DNA of 64,000 bases, taken from Lysobacter sp. 5GHs7-4. GTDB taxonomy: Bacteria; Pseudomonadota; Gammaproteobacteria; Xanthomonadales; Xanthomonadaceae. A program made the position numbers and the translations under genes. The stretch's first letter is position 1, and each line of letters begins with the position of its first letter. Location of the stretch: positions 3,428,001 to 3,492,000 of the forward strand of contig NZ_CP089924.1 in the NCBI RefSeq assembly GCF_021284765.1, in the 5' to 3' direction. Below are positions 18,511 through 29,161 of this stretch, one piece after another. The notes below the pieces were generated by a model that had not been told where the DNA came from, did no database searches, and saw only the letters and a program-made list of their open reading frames with translations.

Positions 18511-18566
18511 AAAAAACCGGTCGCGCGCGGCGGGCCGAGGGAGGCGGACCCGACGCGCGCGACCGG
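18511..18566 (-). terminator. Rho-independent terminator of the amidohydrolase gene
   Basis: Perfect 13-base arms CCGGTCGCGCGCG and CGCGCGCGACCGG (18517-18529 and 18554-18566) flank a 24-base loop. On the minus strand the stem is followed by six T. It lies ten bases past the amidohydrolase stop. The unusually long loop is the only oddity. Confidence 0.8.
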
Positions 18567-18575
18567 TGCCACGGC

Positions 18576-20369
18576 TCAGCGCAGTTCCACCGCCTCGATG
18601 GCGAAGGCGAACGGGCCCGGCGCGGCCGCCGCCAGCGAGATGCCGCGCAAGCGGCTCAGGTCGACGTTGGGCAGGCTGGCCAGCGGCACCTTGATTTCGC
18701 GCCACTCGCTCCCGGTTTCGACCTGCTGCATGCCCGGGCGGCCGTACATGTCGGCGCCGGAGAACACCAGCAGGGTCAGCGGCTTGCCGTCGCCGCGCAC
18801 GCGCAGCACCAGTTCGCGCACGCCGCCGGCATCGGTGGCGGCCATCGGCTCGACGCCCGGGAACAGGATCGCGCCGGCCCAGGCGTTGGGCGACCCGGCG
18901 ACGACTTCGCCGGCCACTTCCAGCGCCGCACCGCCGTCGCGACCGCGGCCGACGGCCAGCTTGGATTGCGAGCGGCCGCCGATCATTTGGTCGGTGGTCG
19001 CCGACCAGTTCGGCGACGGCTGGCCGTCGCGCGACAGCTCGACCGCGCCGACGCCGACGCGCGGCATCGGCTTGTCGGCCACGCGCGCCACGCTGTAGCC
19101 GTTCTTCCACACCGTGCGGATCGCGCGTGTGGCGGTGATGTCGGTGCCGGGATCGCCGTCGACCAGCACCAGGTCGGCGCGCAGCCCGGGCGCGATGCGG
19201 CCGCGATCGCTCAGGCCGAAGCGTTCGGCCGGCGCCGAGGTCGCCGCGCGCAGCGCTTCCAGCGGGCTCAGGCCGGCCTGCACCAACAGGGCCAGTTCGG
19301 CGTGCTGGCTGGCGCCGTGGGTGGTGCCGGGATTGCCGGCATCGGTGCCGGCCAACAGCGTCACGCCGGCCGCATGCAGACGGCGCACGTTCTCCAGCGC
19401 GTTGGGCAGGTGCTGGTCGATGTCCTTGGGCAAGGGGAAGGTCTGGTTCAGCGCGTCCTTCTGCGCCGGCTGCAGCATCGGCGCGATACGCGGATCGGCC
19501 GCCAGCTTGGCGCCCTCGCCCGCGCGCGACAGGGTCGCCATCACGCTCAGGGTCGGCGTGACGAAGGCGCCACGGCGCTTGATCGCCGCGACCAGGGTCT
19601 CGTCCGCAACGCGGTCGCTGTAGACGTGGATCAGGCCGTCGGCGCCGGCATCGATCACCTTCTGCGCGTCTTTGACCTGGGCCACGTGCACCATCGCCAG
19701 CTTCTTTTGCCGGTGCGCGGCGGCGATCGTGGCCTGCACGGACGCGTCCGACAGGGTCGGGATGCGCGGCTTGCCGCTGTAGGCGGCGCCGTCGTCGACC
19801 ACCAGCTTGATGTAGTCCGAGCCCTCGCCGATGCGGTCGCGCACGAAGCCCTCGGCCTGGGCGGGATCGTCCAGGGTCGGGATCGCCAGGCCGTACTCGG
19901 TGCCGTGGCCGCCCTTGGCGGTGACCAGGGTGCCGGCCGACCACAGGTCGGCGCGGTCGCTGCGCGCGTGGCCCTCGCGCTCCTTGCGCGCCTCGGCGAT
20001 CAGGCGGTGGTCGGTGAACATGTCCAGCTCGGTGGTGACGCCGAAGCGCAGGGCATCGCGGCGCGCCTCGCCGTAGCTGTGGGTATGGGCGTCGATCAGA
20101 CCGGGCAGCAGGGTGCCGCCAGCGCCCTCCACCACCGGCACGCCGGCCGGAATCGCCAGCTTCGGGCCGATCGCGGCGATGCGGCCGTCGCGCACCAGCA
20201 CGGTGGTGGTCGGCAGCATGCGCTGGCCGTCGAACACGCGCACGTCGCGGATGGCGACGTCGTCGCCGCCGTCGCCGGCCGGCTCGGCAGCGCCAGCGGC
20301 GCCGCTCAGGGCGACCAGCACCAGCACGCTCAGCCAACGGGGTTTGGGAAGGTTCATCTGCAGCTCCAT
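18576..20369 (-). CDS. exported amidohydrolase with C-terminal CIA30-like domain
   Basis: Protein of 597 residues with an N-terminal signal-type segment (WLSVLVLVALSGAAGAAEPA). The amidohydrolase domain (about 45-430) holds the metal motif LIDAHTHSYGEARRDAL, an internal LAMVHVAQ His, LLAGTDAGNPGTTHG and closing LRADLVLVDGDPGTDI. Such enzymes hydrolyse amides, dipeptides or related bonds with one or two metals; the substrate cannot be predicted. The last 150 or so residues (GGRSQSKLAVGR through FAFAIEAVELR) look like a beta-sandwich of the CIA30/carbohydrate-binding type, an uncommon fusion. It is divergent from the class III aminotransferase gene. Confidence 0.85.
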   Translation of the reverse strand: MELQMNLPKPRWLSVLVLVALSGAAGAAEPAGDGGDDVAIRDVRVFDGQRMLPTTTVLVRDGRIAAIGPKLAIPAGVPVVEGAGGTLLPGLIDAHTHSYGEARRDALRFGVTTELDMFTDHRLIAEARKEREGHARSDRADLWSAGTLVTAKGGHGTEYGLAIPTLDDPAQAEGFVRDRIGEGSDYIKLVVDDGAAYSGKPRIPTLSDASVQATIAAAHRQKKLAMVHVAQVKDAQKVIDAGADGLIHVYSDRVADETLVAAIKRRGAFVTPTLSVMATLSRAGEGAKLAADPRIAPMLQPAQKDALNQTFPLPKDIDQHLPNALENVRRLHAAGVTLLAGTDAGNPGTTHGASQHAELALLVQAGLSPLEALRAATSAPAERFGLSDRGRIAPGLRADLVLVDGDPGTDITATRAIRTVWKNGYSVARVADKPMPRVGVGAVELSRDGQPSPNWSATTDQMIGGRSQSKLAVGRGRDGGAALEVAGEVVAGSPNAWAGAILFPGVEPMAATDAGGVRELVLRVRGDGKPLTLLVFSGADMYGRPGMQQVETGSEWREIKVPLASLPNVDLSRLRGISLAAAAPGPFAFAIEAVELR

Positions 20370-20455
20370 GGGGGCCGGCGCGGCCGGCTTCGGGGTGCGC
20401 TCACTGTCGCGATCCGCCCCGCGGCCCGGCAGTGGACGCCGTCACCGGGGCCCCA

Positions 20456-20467
20456 TGACAGCTGTCA
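20456..20467. promoter_or_regulatory. candidate operator palindrome TGACAGCTGTCA
   Basis: Perfect 12-base palindrome in the 386-base gap between the divergent amidohydrolase and aminotransferase genes. It lies about 22 bases upstream of the proposed -35 of the latter. The pattern fits a dimeric regulator site; the regulator is unknown. Confidence 0.35.
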
Positions 20468-20489
20468 CCCGGCCCGGGCGCTTAGGGGG

Positions 20490-20518
20490 TTATCGCCGTG
20501 CCGCGGACGTGGTAAACT
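20490..20518 (+). promoter_or_regulatory. putative sigma-70-type promoter of the aminotransferase gene
   Basis: TTATCG (20490-20495) and TAAACT (20513-20518) are separated by 17 bases. If used, the transcript would have a leader of roughly 230 bases. That leader contains the stem GCCCGGCC/GGCCGGGC near 20687 followed by CTGTTCTTC. I do not recognise a known riboswitch in it. Confidence 0.35.
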
Positions 20519-20755
20519 CACCCAAGCTATTGAATTGAAACGAAAAACACTCACGGCGCCGCCTGCCTTGGCAGGCCGCTGCGGGTTTACTCGTTTCAGC
20601 CCATGCGTGTTTCGACCTGCATGAAGGGCGGCGCTTGGCGACCCGACAACAAACCCGGGGCGCTGCAACTGCGAGCGCCCGGCCACGGAGGCCGGGCCTG
20701 TTCTTCATCCCACGATGCTTCGGCCGGACTGCCGACGACCATTGGAGATCTTGCG

Positions 20756-22252
20756 ATGACCCTGCTCAGCCCTCTCGCGCCGCTGCGTGCCCATGCCGGC
20801 GCGCGCCGCACCACCGGCCTGGACGACGCCACCGTGGCGCGCTTCGCCGCCAGCCATCCGGAGCTGATCGAAGCCATCGAGGCCGCCGCCGCCGAATACG
20901 AGGCCGTGCGCGCCGACATCGCCGACCTGCTGGACCTGGACGAAGACGCGCAGATCCGCGCCATCCAGGGCGGCTACGTCAATTTCTACACCGACGACGG
21001 CGTCAACCCCTACGTCGCGCTGGTCGCGCGCGGCCCGTGGATCGTCACCCTCAAGGGCGCGGTGCTGCACGACTCCGGCGGCTACGGCATGCTCGGTTTC
21101 GGCCACACCCCGGGCGCGGTGATCGCGGCCATGGCCAAGCCGCAGGCGATGGCCAACATCATGACCCCGTCGCTGTCGCAGCTGCGCTTCGAGCGCGCCC
21201 TGCGCGGCGCCATCGGCGTCGAGCGCGGCGGCTGCCCCTACGCGCGCTTCCTGTGCCTGAACTCGGGTTCGGAATCGGTGTCGCTGGCCGCGCGCATCGC
21301 CGACGTCAACACCAAGCTGATGACCGACCCGGGCGCCAAGTACGCCGGCCGCGCGATCAAGCGCGTGGTGGTCAAGGGCAGCTTCCACGGCCGCACCGAG
21401 CGCCCGGCGCTGTATTCGGATTCCTCGCGCAAGGCCTACGTGCAGTACCTGGCCAGCTTCCGCAACGAGGACTCGGTGATCACCGTCGAGCCCTACGACA
21501 TCGACGCGCTCAACAAGGTCTTCGCCGACGCCGACGCCAACGGCTGGTTCATCGAGGCGATGTTCCTGGAGCCGGTGATGGGCGAAGGCGACCCGGGCCG
21601 CGGCGTGCCGCCGGGGTTCTACGCCGCCGCGCGCGCGCTCACCCGCGATCACGGCTCGCTGCTGCTGATCGACTCGATCCAGGCCGGCCTGCGCGCGCAC
21701 GGCGTGCTGTCGATCATCGACTACCCGGGCTTCGAAGGCCTGGACGCGCCGGACATGGAGACCTACTCCAAGGCGCTCAACGCCGGCCAGTACCCGCTGT
21801 CGGTGCTGGCGGTCGGCGAACGCGCCGCCTCGCTGTACCGCAAGGGTTTGTACGGCAACACCATGACCACCAATCCGCGCGCGCTGGACGTGGCGGTGAC
21901 GGTGCTGTCGCAGGTGACGCCGGAGCTGCGCGAGAACATCCGCGCGCGCGGCGCCGAGGCGCTGCAGAAGCTGGAGAAGCTCAAGGGCGAACTCGGCGGC
22001 CTGATCACCAAGGTCCAGGGCACCGGCTTGCTGTTCTCCTGCGAGCTGGCGCCGCAGTTCAAGTGCTTCGGCGCCGGCTCCACCGAGGAATGGCTGCGCG
22101 AGCGCGGCATCGGCGTGATCCACGGCGGCGTCAATTCGCTGCGCTTCACGCCCAACTTCACCATCACCAGCGAAGAGATCGACCTGCTGGTGTCGATGGT
22201 GGGCCGCGCGCTCAAGGAAGGCCCGCGCGCGCAGCAGGCCGCCGCGGCCTGA
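20756..22252 (+). CDS. class III PLP-dependent aminotransferase
   Basis: Cytoplasmic enzyme of 498 residues with the fold-type I, class III aminotransferase layout: PLP-site stretch LCLNSGSESVSLAARIAD (about 165-180), FHGRTERPALYSD, LLLIDSIQAGLRAHGVLSI and the probable PLP-binding Lys in ETYSKALNAGQYPLSVLAVG (about 340). Members act on acetylornithine, GABA, diamines or similar amines; I cannot choose a substrate. The ATG at 20756 has GGAG nine bases upstream; the in-frame sequence before it lacks family resemblance. Two small unknown genes follow on the same strand. Confidence 0.88.
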   Translation: MTLLSPLAPLRAHAGARRTTGLDDATVARFAASHPELIEAIEAAAAEYEAVRADIADLLDLDEDAQIRAIQGGYVNFYTDDGVNPYVALVARGPWIVTLKGAVLHDSGGYGMLGFGHTPGAVIAAMAKPQAMANIMTPSLSQLRFERALRGAIGVERGGCPYARFLCLNSGSESVSLAARIADVNTKLMTDPGAKYAGRAIKRVVVKGSFHGRTERPALYSDSSRKAYVQYLASFRNEDSVITVEPYDIDALNKVFADADANGWFIEAMFLEPVMGEGDPGRGVPPGFYAAARALTRDHGSLLLIDSIQAGLRAHGVLSIIDYPGFEGLDAPDMETYSKALNAGQYPLSVLAVGERAASLYRKGLYGNTMTTNPRALDVAVTVLSQVTPELRENIRARGAEALQKLEKLKGELGGLITKVQGTGLLFSCELAPQFKCFGAGSTEEWLRERGIGVIHGGVNSLRFTPNFTITSEEIDLLVSMVGRALKEGPRAQQAAAA

Positions 22253-22343
22253 GCCTCGCAAACGGCGGAAAGCGCGCGCAGGCCGCTTCCCGCACGCCGC
22301 GGGCTTGCCTACACTCAGCGCTGACTTGATGGGAGTACGCGGA

Positions 22344-22586
22344 ATGATCCGTTTGTCGAACAAGGACACCGGCGCCGACATCGGCGAGATCAGCGAAGAG
22401 GAACTGCAGATCCTGGTCGCCGCGCTGGAGGAAGAAGACAGCAAGGACCAGAACTACTGGATCGACCACGCCACCGTCGACATGATCGAGATCGACCATC
22501 TCAACGCCGGCTCGCTGATCACCGTGCTGCGCGCGGCCATCGGCAGCGGCGAAGGCGTCGAAATCCAGTACGTGCGCACGGCCTGA
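22344..22586 (+). CDS. small acidic conserved-type protein
   Basis: Acidic, cysteine-free protein of 80 residues (SEEELQILVAALEEEDSKDQ, DHATVDMIEIDHLNAGSLIT) with no signal peptide or membrane segment. The ATG at 22344 has GGGAG eight bases upstream; an ATG at 22329 would add five residues. I do not recognise the function. It follows the aminotransferase by 91 bases and could share its transcript. Confidence 0.65.
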   Translation: MIRLSNKDTGADIGEISEEELQILVAALEEEDSKDQNYWIDHATVDMIEIDHLNAGSLITVLRAAIGSGEGVEIQYVRTA

Positions 22587-22648
22587 GCCGACGCGCGTAG
22601 CGGCCGCGGCGGCGACGCCGCGGTCCTTCGCGAACACTCGCCACGCCC

Positions 22649-22960
22649 ATGGCGCTCGATCTGATCCAGGCCCGGCACGACCGCGACGCGCCCTACTCGC
22701 AGCGCAGTTTCGCCATCGACGAATCCCTGCACGCGCAGCTGCTGGCCGGCGCGCAACCGCGCGCCGACTATCCCTTGCTGCACAAGATGCGCGACTACTA
22801 CGCCGACACCACGTTCCTGCTCGGCGAACTGCGCGATCTGAATGCGGAACTGGCGCGCGTGGCCGTGCGCTGCGCCGATCCGGCGCAGGTGCGCGCGCTG
22901 CAGGACTTCGTGGAAGCCGCGTTCGCCGACGGCGATAACCTCTACGCTTGCGCCGATTGA
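22649..22960 (+). CDS. hypothetical protein, 103 aa
   Basis: Soluble, mostly helical protein (DYPLLHKMRDYYADTTFLLGELRDLNAELARVAVRC). It lacks a signal peptide and I recognise no domain. Codon use matches its neighbours, and it lies 62 bases after the small acidic protein gene on the same strand. Immediately downstream begins a G-rich repeat. Confidence 0.6.
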   Translation: MALDLIQARHDRDAPYSQRSFAIDESLHAQLLAGAQPRADYPLLHKMRDYYADTTFLLGELRDLNAELARVAVRCADPAQVRALQDFVEAAFADGDNLYACAD

Positions 22961-22969
22961 GCAGCTTGC

Positions 22970-23090
22970 CCCTTTGAAAATGGGGGGGGGCTAGGGGGGA
23001 TTTGCTTTTGCTCCACCGTCGAACGCAAAAGCAAAAGCAAAAACACCCCCCGCGTCGCTACGCGCCGCCGTCCCCTTTTCCAAAGGGGGC
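22970..23090. repeat. C/G-run intergenic repeat, copy i
   Basis: Contains CCCCTTTGAAAATGGGG, GGCTAGGGGGGATTTGCTTTTG, an inverted AAAGCAAAAGCAAAAAC block at about 23026-23044 and CCCCTTTTCCAAAGGGGG at 23072-23089. The same unit appears at 54097-54134 (inverted) and 54374-54413. The whole 22961-23214 gap upstream of upp is of this type; I see no clear promoter in it. Confidence 0.75.
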
Positions 23091-23214
23091 CAATCCAAGC
23101 GCCGCGCGGCTCCCCCTTTATTGAGGGCGCAACCCAAGCGCGGCTTGCTTCGCGTCGCACTACCGTCAATGCTTGCGCCATGCCCCCGCCGGCGCAACAC
23201 AAACAAGGCCGCCC

Positions 23215-23850
23215 ATGAAAATCGTCGAAGTCCGCCATCCGCTGGTCCAGCACAAGCTCGGCCTGATGCGCCGCGCCGGCAACAGCACCAAGGAATTCCG
23301 CGAACTCGCATCCGAGGTCGCGACCCTGCTGACCTACGAAGCCACCGCCGATCTGGAAACCGAGGAAGCGGTGATCGAAGGCTGGGCCGGCCCGGTCACC
23401 ATCCGCCGCATCAAGGGCGCCAAGGTCACCCTGGTGCCGATCCTGCGCGCCGGTCTGGGCATGCTGACCGGCGTGCTGGAGCTGATCCCCTCGGCCAAGG
23501 TCGGCGTGGTCGGCCTGCAGCGTGACGAACGCACCCTGCAGCCGGTCGGCTACTACGAAAAACTCACCGGCCGCATGGACGAGCGCACCGCGCTGATCCT
23601 CGACCCGATGCTGGCCACCGGCGGCACCCTGATCGCGACCGTGGACATGCTCAAGGCCGCGGGCTGCCGCCGCATCAAGGGCCTGTTCCTGGTCGCCGCG
23701 CCGGAGGGCCTGCGCGCCCTGGAAGCCCGCCATCCCGACGTCGAGGTCTACACCGCCTCGGTCGACGAGCGCCTCAACGAGGTCGGCTACATCCTGCCCG
23801 GCCTGGGCGACGCCGGCGACAAGATCTTCGGCACCAAGCACGAGGCTTGA
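23215..23850 (+). CDS. upp: uracil phosphoribosyltransferase
   Basis: Pyrimidine salvage enzyme of 211 residues that makes UMP from uracil and PRPP. Typical features: start [42 protein letters not shown], the PRPP-binding [21 protein letters not shown] and the uracil-binding tail [24 protein letters not shown]. The ATG at 23215 matches the family start; an upstream in-frame start would only add an unrelated 14-residue leader. Confidence 0.97.
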   Translation: MKIVEVRHPLVQHKLGLMRRAGNSTKEFRELASEVATLLTYEATADLETEEAVIEGWAGPVTIRRIKGAKVTLVPILRAGLGMLTGVLELIPSAKVGVVGLQRDERTLQPVGYYEKLTGRMDERTALILDPMLATGGTLIATVDMLKAAGCRRIKGLFLVAAPEGLRALEARHPDVEVYTASVDERLNEVGYILPGLGDAGDKIFGTKHEA

Positions 23851-23875
23851 GCGCCGGACCGCTAGGGCACGCAAG

Positions 23876-24235
23876 GCTCAAGCCTCTCCCACAGATATCG
23901 CAGCACCAAGGCTTTGGGGTAGGAGCGGCGTAAGCCGCGACTACGACGCAGCGCGCAAGCACCGCAGCGCCTGCTTTCTGTGGGAGCGACCTGAGTCGCG
24001 ATGAGCTTCGCTCACGGTCGGCCTGCCATGGGCCGACGCGCTATGGACCGTGGCTCCAACCTAGGCCGCGGCAATCGCGGCTTACGCCGCTCCCACAGAA
24101 ATCGCGGAACAAGGGATCGCGGCTCTAACCACAGATGCGGCAATCGCGGCTCACGCCGCTCCCTCAGAAAGCCCAGGTTGCGCCGCGAATGGCTACTACG
24201 CGGTCGCGGCTTGCGCCGTTCCTGCGGTGAGATGC
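23876..24235. repeat. cluster of REP-like elements
   Basis: At least five copies in alternating orientation: about 23916-23940, 23974-24000, 24073-24102, 24142-24171 and 24199-24225. Cores read GGAGCGGCGTAAGCCGCGA or TCGCGGCTCACGCCGCTCC with small variations. They occupy the 415-base gap between the convergent upp and TMEM43-like genes. I see no gene in this gap. Confidence 0.8.
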
Positions 24236-24265
24236 GGGATGTGCGCGGCGCATGGCCGCGCGGTC

Positions 24266-25051
24266 TTAAGCCGTCTTATCGTCGGACCCGAGCGCGCGCG
24301 CCTTGGCGCGGCGCCTGCGCCGCCCGACCAGCGCGATCGCGATCACCAGCGCGCCGCCGCCGAACCACGGCCAGATCCGATGCGCGCCCTCGGCTTCGGG
24401 GGCGGCCACCGGCGCCGGCACCGGCGCCGCGTTCAAGGCCGCCGCCGCGGTCGCCGCCGACATCCGCCAGCGGCCGTCGACCAGTTCCACCTTGCCTTCC
24501 AGCGGCGGCAGGCGCAGTTCGCGCCAGCTCACGCGCAGATCGCCGATCTGCGGATCCAGCGGATTTTCCGCGCTGCCCAAACCGTCGCCTTCGGGCTGAA
24601 ACGTCGCCGCCAGATTGGCCGGCAGGCGCGAGAAATTCGGCCGGAACATCCGCCACTCGCCCAGCCCCTGCAGCACCGCGGCTTCGATCGGTCGCCCGTC
24701 CAGGCTGGCCGAGTCCGACCACCAGCGCCGGTTCTCCAGCGGCAGCGACGGCGGATTCTCGTGGCCGGGCGCATAGCCCTGCGAATCGATGCGTCCGGCG
24801 TTCCACACCCGCTCGTAACCGGCGGCGGTGGCGCGCCATTGGTACATCTCGACCTGGCGGTCGAGACCGAACTGGCGCGTGCTCACGCCGAACTCGCGGT
24901 CGCGCAACGTGGCGGCGGTGCGCGGCTCGCCCACCGGCTCGGTCGCGACCGGCGGGGCGGCGCTGTCGCGCGCGGGCGCGGGCGTCTGCGCCGCGGTCGC
25001 GGCGACGAACAACGCGATCGGCAGCAGGAGCGCCGCCCGCATCGACCTCAT
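24266..25051 (-). CDS. TMEM43-like (DUF1625) membrane protein, short form
   Basis: Protein of 261 residues with a signal-type N-terminus ([18 protein letters not shown]) and one C-terminal membrane segment (about 226-243) followed by a basic tail. The middle holds the TMEM43 pattern: [36 protein letters not shown] and [10 protein letters not shown]. Bacterial TMEM43 homologues as I know them are longer with several C-terminal membrane segments; here that part is reduced to a single segment. Its ATG overlaps the stop of the MBL-fold gene by 4 bases. Function is unknown. Confidence 0.65.
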   Translation of the reverse strand: MRSMRAALLLPIALFVAATAAQTPAPARDSAAPPVATEPVGEPRTAATLRDREFGVSTRQFGLDRQVEMYQWRATAAGYERVWNAGRIDSQGYAPGHENPPSLPLENRRWWSDSASLDGRPIEAAVLQGLGEWRMFRPNFSRLPANLAATFQPEGDGLGSAENPLDPQIGDLRVSWRELRLPPLEGKVELVDGRWRMSAATAAAALNAAPVPAPVAAPEAEGAHRIWPWFGGGALVIAIALVGRRRRRAKARALGSDDKTA

Positions 25052-25938
25052 GCAGCCAGGGCCCGCGCGTACAGGACCGGAACTTCGTGCGCGGTGCCGA
25101 ACTTGCCCTTGTCGTCGCGCACCACCTGCGCCAGCGCGCAGCCCGGGTCGTGAGTGAAGAACAGATGCACGTTGCGTTCCAGCTTGTCGGCGAGGAAGGA
25201 CTTCTTCTCGTCGATCAGCAACTCGGCGTTGCGGTCGTAGCCCATGGTGATGGGCACGTGCACCCAGGGCCGGCCCGGAATCAGGTCGGCGCAGAACACC
25301 ACCCCGCCGTGCGGATGCCCGGCGACCGTGTCGGGCCCGACGATCTCGGCCAGCATCAGCCCCGGCGTGTGGCCGTCGCTGTAATGGAAACGCACGCTCT
25401 GGCCCAGGGTCTTGGAGTACTCGCCCTCGACCAGTTCCAGACGGCCGGTGGCCTCAAGCAGGCCCGGCAACTCCGGTATGAAGCTCGCGCGATCGCGCGC
25501 ATGCGGCTGCAGCGCGCGCTCGTAATGCGCGCGCCCGACCAGGTAGCTCGCGTTGGGGAACAGCAGCCGCGGCGCCTGGCCTTCGGCCCAGGGCGCGAGC
25601 AGGCCGCCGGCATGATCGAAATGCAGGTGCGACAGCACCACCACGTCGATGTCTTCGGGCGCGAAACCGGCCTGCGCCAGCGAATCCAGCAGCACGTGGC
25701 GCTCCTCGACCACGCCGTAGCGCTCGCGCAGCTTGGGCTCGAAGAAAGCGCCGATGCCGGCCTCGAACAACACGGTCTTGCCGGCCAGCGGGCTGGCGAG
25801 CAAGGCGCGGCAGGCCAGCTCGATGCGGTTCTGCTCGTCCGGCGGCGACCACTTCGACCACATCGCGCGCGGCGCGTTGCCGAACATGGCGCCGCCGTCG
25901 AGCTTCTGGCTGTTACCCAATACCGACCAAAGTTTCAT
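25048..25938 (-). CDS. MBL-fold metallohydrolase
   Basis: Metallo-beta-lactamase-fold hydrolase of 296 residues without signal peptide. The zinc signature HLHFDHAGG lies near residue 105, a further ligand in [11 protein letters not shown] near 190 and the Asp ligand in [17 protein letters not shown] near the end supplies a conserved His. The family includes lactonases and other hydrolases; no substrate is implied by sequence alone. The ATG at 25938 ([11 protein letters not shown]) is chosen over an upstream in-frame start. Coupled to the TMEM43-like gene. Confidence 0.88.
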   Translation of the reverse strand: MKLWSVLGNSQKLDGGAMFGNAPRAMWSKWSPPDEQNRIELACRALLASPLAGKTVLFEAGIGAFFEPKLRERYGVVEERHVLLDSLAQAGFAPEDIDVVVLSHLHFDHAGGLLAPWAEGQAPRLLFPNASYLVGRAHYERALQPHARDRASFIPELPGLLEATGRLELVEGEYSKTLGQSVRFHYSDGHTPGLMLAEIVGPDTVAGHPHGGVVFCADLIPGRPWVHVPITMGYDRNAELLIDEKKSFLADKLERNVHLFFTHDPGCALAQVVRDDKGKFGTAHEVPVLYARALAA

Positions 25939-26103
25939 CGCCGTCACCCAGGAAGAACGAGACACGGATGCGGGCGCCGTTGCGATCCCGCAAACCCGGG
26001 CGCGCCGCCGCTATAGGGTAACTCCGCCGGCGTTAGCGCCGCGATAGCGCGGGCAACGCTGCGTTGCGCGGCTTGCGCGCCGGCGCCGCGACGCGTGCGC
26101 CGC

Positions 26104-26688
26104 TCAATCCTGCGGCGTGGCCACGGTGGCGAAATGGAACACGAATTCGCCGGCCTTGCCGTTGTCGCCGGTGACCCGGATCGGCGCCAGGCTGCCGTCG
26201 GGGCGCAGCTTGGCGCTGCCGCTGGCGCTGCTGCGGCTGATCAGGCCCGAGGTATGCCCGGTGATCTTGATGCGCATCTCCTGGCCCGGCACCAGCACCA
26301 CGCGCGCGATCGACGGATCGCTGGGGCGCGGCAACGCGATCGCCTCGGGGCCGGTGTCTACGTAATCGCGCGAGGCCAGCGAGAACAGGCCTTCGCCGCC
26401 GCCCTCGATCTCGAACGACCAGGCGGTGCTGCCGCCGGTGCCGTCGTCGATGACCTCGATCTGCTTGAGCGTCAGCAGCACCGCGGTCTTGCGCGGCGCC
26501 TGCGGCGCGGAGGCGGGCGCCACGGCGGCCGGCTTGGCCGGCACAGCGGTGGCCGGCGTCTTCGCGTCGCTGCCGATCCAGTCGCGCACGTTGTTGACCA
26601 GCGTGGTCAGGCCGACCAGAAACGCGAGCACCGCGACCGAAATCGCCGGCACACGCGTGTACCAGGGCTTGTCCTGTTGATCGCTCAC
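26104..26688 (-). CDS. membrane-anchored protein of unknown function
   Basis: Protein of 194 residues with one N-terminal membrane segment (VPAISVAVLAFLVGLTTLVNNV, about 13-34), an Ala/Pro-rich linker and a probable beta-rich domain (LTLKQIEVIDDGTGGSTAWSFEI to EFVFHFATVATPQD). The soluble domain should face the periplasm. I do not recognise the family. It is followed 165 bases downstream by the MBL-fold gene on the same strand. Confidence 0.6.
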   Translation of the reverse strand: MSDQQDKPWYTRVPAISVAVLAFLVGLTTLVNNVRDWIGSDAKTPATAVPAKPAAVAPASAPQAPRKTAVLLTLKQIEVIDDGTGGSTAWSFEIEGGGEGLFSLASRDYVDTGPEAIALPRPSDPSIARVVLVPGQEMRIKITGHTSGLISRSSASGSAKLRPDGSLAPIRVTGDNGKAGEFVFHFATVATPQD

Positions 26689-26785
26689 CGTCCGCCCCTG
26701 TTGATCGCATCGCCCGTGGTAGGCGAAATCTACTGCACCGCGCGCTACGGCTCTAGCGTGGCGCGCGTCTTGCCCGCTTCCCGCC

Positions 26786-28510
<1,725 letters not shown>

Positions 28511-28515
28511 CGTGT

Positions 28516-28764
28516 TCACTCCTGTTGCAAACGCTGCAGCTTGGCCAGCAGCTGCTCGTGGGATTCGGGATGGGCCGGATCGTTGTCGATGCATTCGACC
28601 GGACAGACGACCACGCACTGCGGCTCGTCGTAATGGCCGACGCATTCGGTGCAGCGCGCCGGATCGATCATGTAAATGGTTTCGCCCTGCGCGATCGCCT
28701 GATTCGGGCAGGCCGGTTCGCAGACGTCGCAGTTGACGCAGAGTTCGTTGATGCGCAGGGACAT
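28516..28764 (-). CDS. YfhL-type 2[4Fe-4S] ferredoxin
   Basis: Ferredoxin of 82 residues with two cluster motifs: CVNCDVCEPACPNQAI (about 9-24) and CTECVGHYDEPQCVVVCP with the insertion between cysteines typical of the YfhL/Allochromatium group. It supplies low-potential electrons to partners that cannot be identified here. In many xanthomonads coaD or rsmD lies close by, as here. The stop is 5 bases before the ggt start, so the two are probably co-transcribed. Confidence 0.92.
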   Translation of the reverse strand: MSLRINELCVNCDVCEPACPNQAIAQGETIYMIDPARCTECVGHYDEPQCVVVCPVECIDNDPAHPESHEQLLAKLQRLQQE

Positions 28765-29026
28765 TGGGGGGACTATGCCACTCGATGCGGGGATTTTCGC
28801 ATTGCTGGGGCCGTTTGGGCGGTGGCCGGCGGGTGACGTGGCGGGATGCTGTATTGCTAGAGGGGCGCGGATGCTGTGATGGGCGCTGGTAGGCCCAAGG
28901 ACGGCGATGACCGTCTGGCGTCGGCGACTCGACAATGTGGCCGCGCCTTGCGCACCGGCTTTAAGGGGTATTGTCATTGCGCGGAGTCGCTGGCTTGAGA
29001 CCATGCCAGCGATTTGGGCCGCCCAG

Positions 29027-29109
29027 CCCTAGCGCATAGCGCTAGGGCGTTCGCGAGCGCACGAGCCAGTGGCTCGTAAGCGCGCTCGCTCACCCCCGCC
29101 TACGCGGGG
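29027..29109. repeat. multi-hairpin intergenic element, copy b
   Basis: First hairpin CCCTAGCGC-ATA-GCGCTAGGG (29027-29047), then GCGTTCG. Nested stem: outer GCGAGCGC/GCGCTCGC (29053-29060 with 29082-29089), inner ACGAGCC-AGT-GGCTCGT. After CTCACCC comes the third hairpin CCCCGC-CTAC-GCGGGG (29094-29109). It lies in the 28765-29160 gap; the rest of that gap shows no gene. Confidence 0.72.
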
Positions 29110-29111
29110 AT

Positions 29112-29161
29112 GACGATCCGGCAAAGGCGTGGCCGCCGATGGCGGCCACGCGCCGGATCGT
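29112..29161. repeat. long palindrome at the 3' end of a lipoprotein gene
   Basis: Nested arms GACGATCCGGC/GCCGGATCGTC and GCGTGGCCGCC/GGCGGCCACGC around loop GAT form a stem of over 20 pairs with a small internal bulge. It abuts the stop codon of the minus-strand lipoprotein gene. There is no T tract, so its role in termination is uncertain. Confidence 0.65.

Noticed and set aside
20519..20755. Known riboswitch in the aminotransferase leader
   Set aside because: I could not match any conserved riboswitch core; only generic GC-rich stems are visible.
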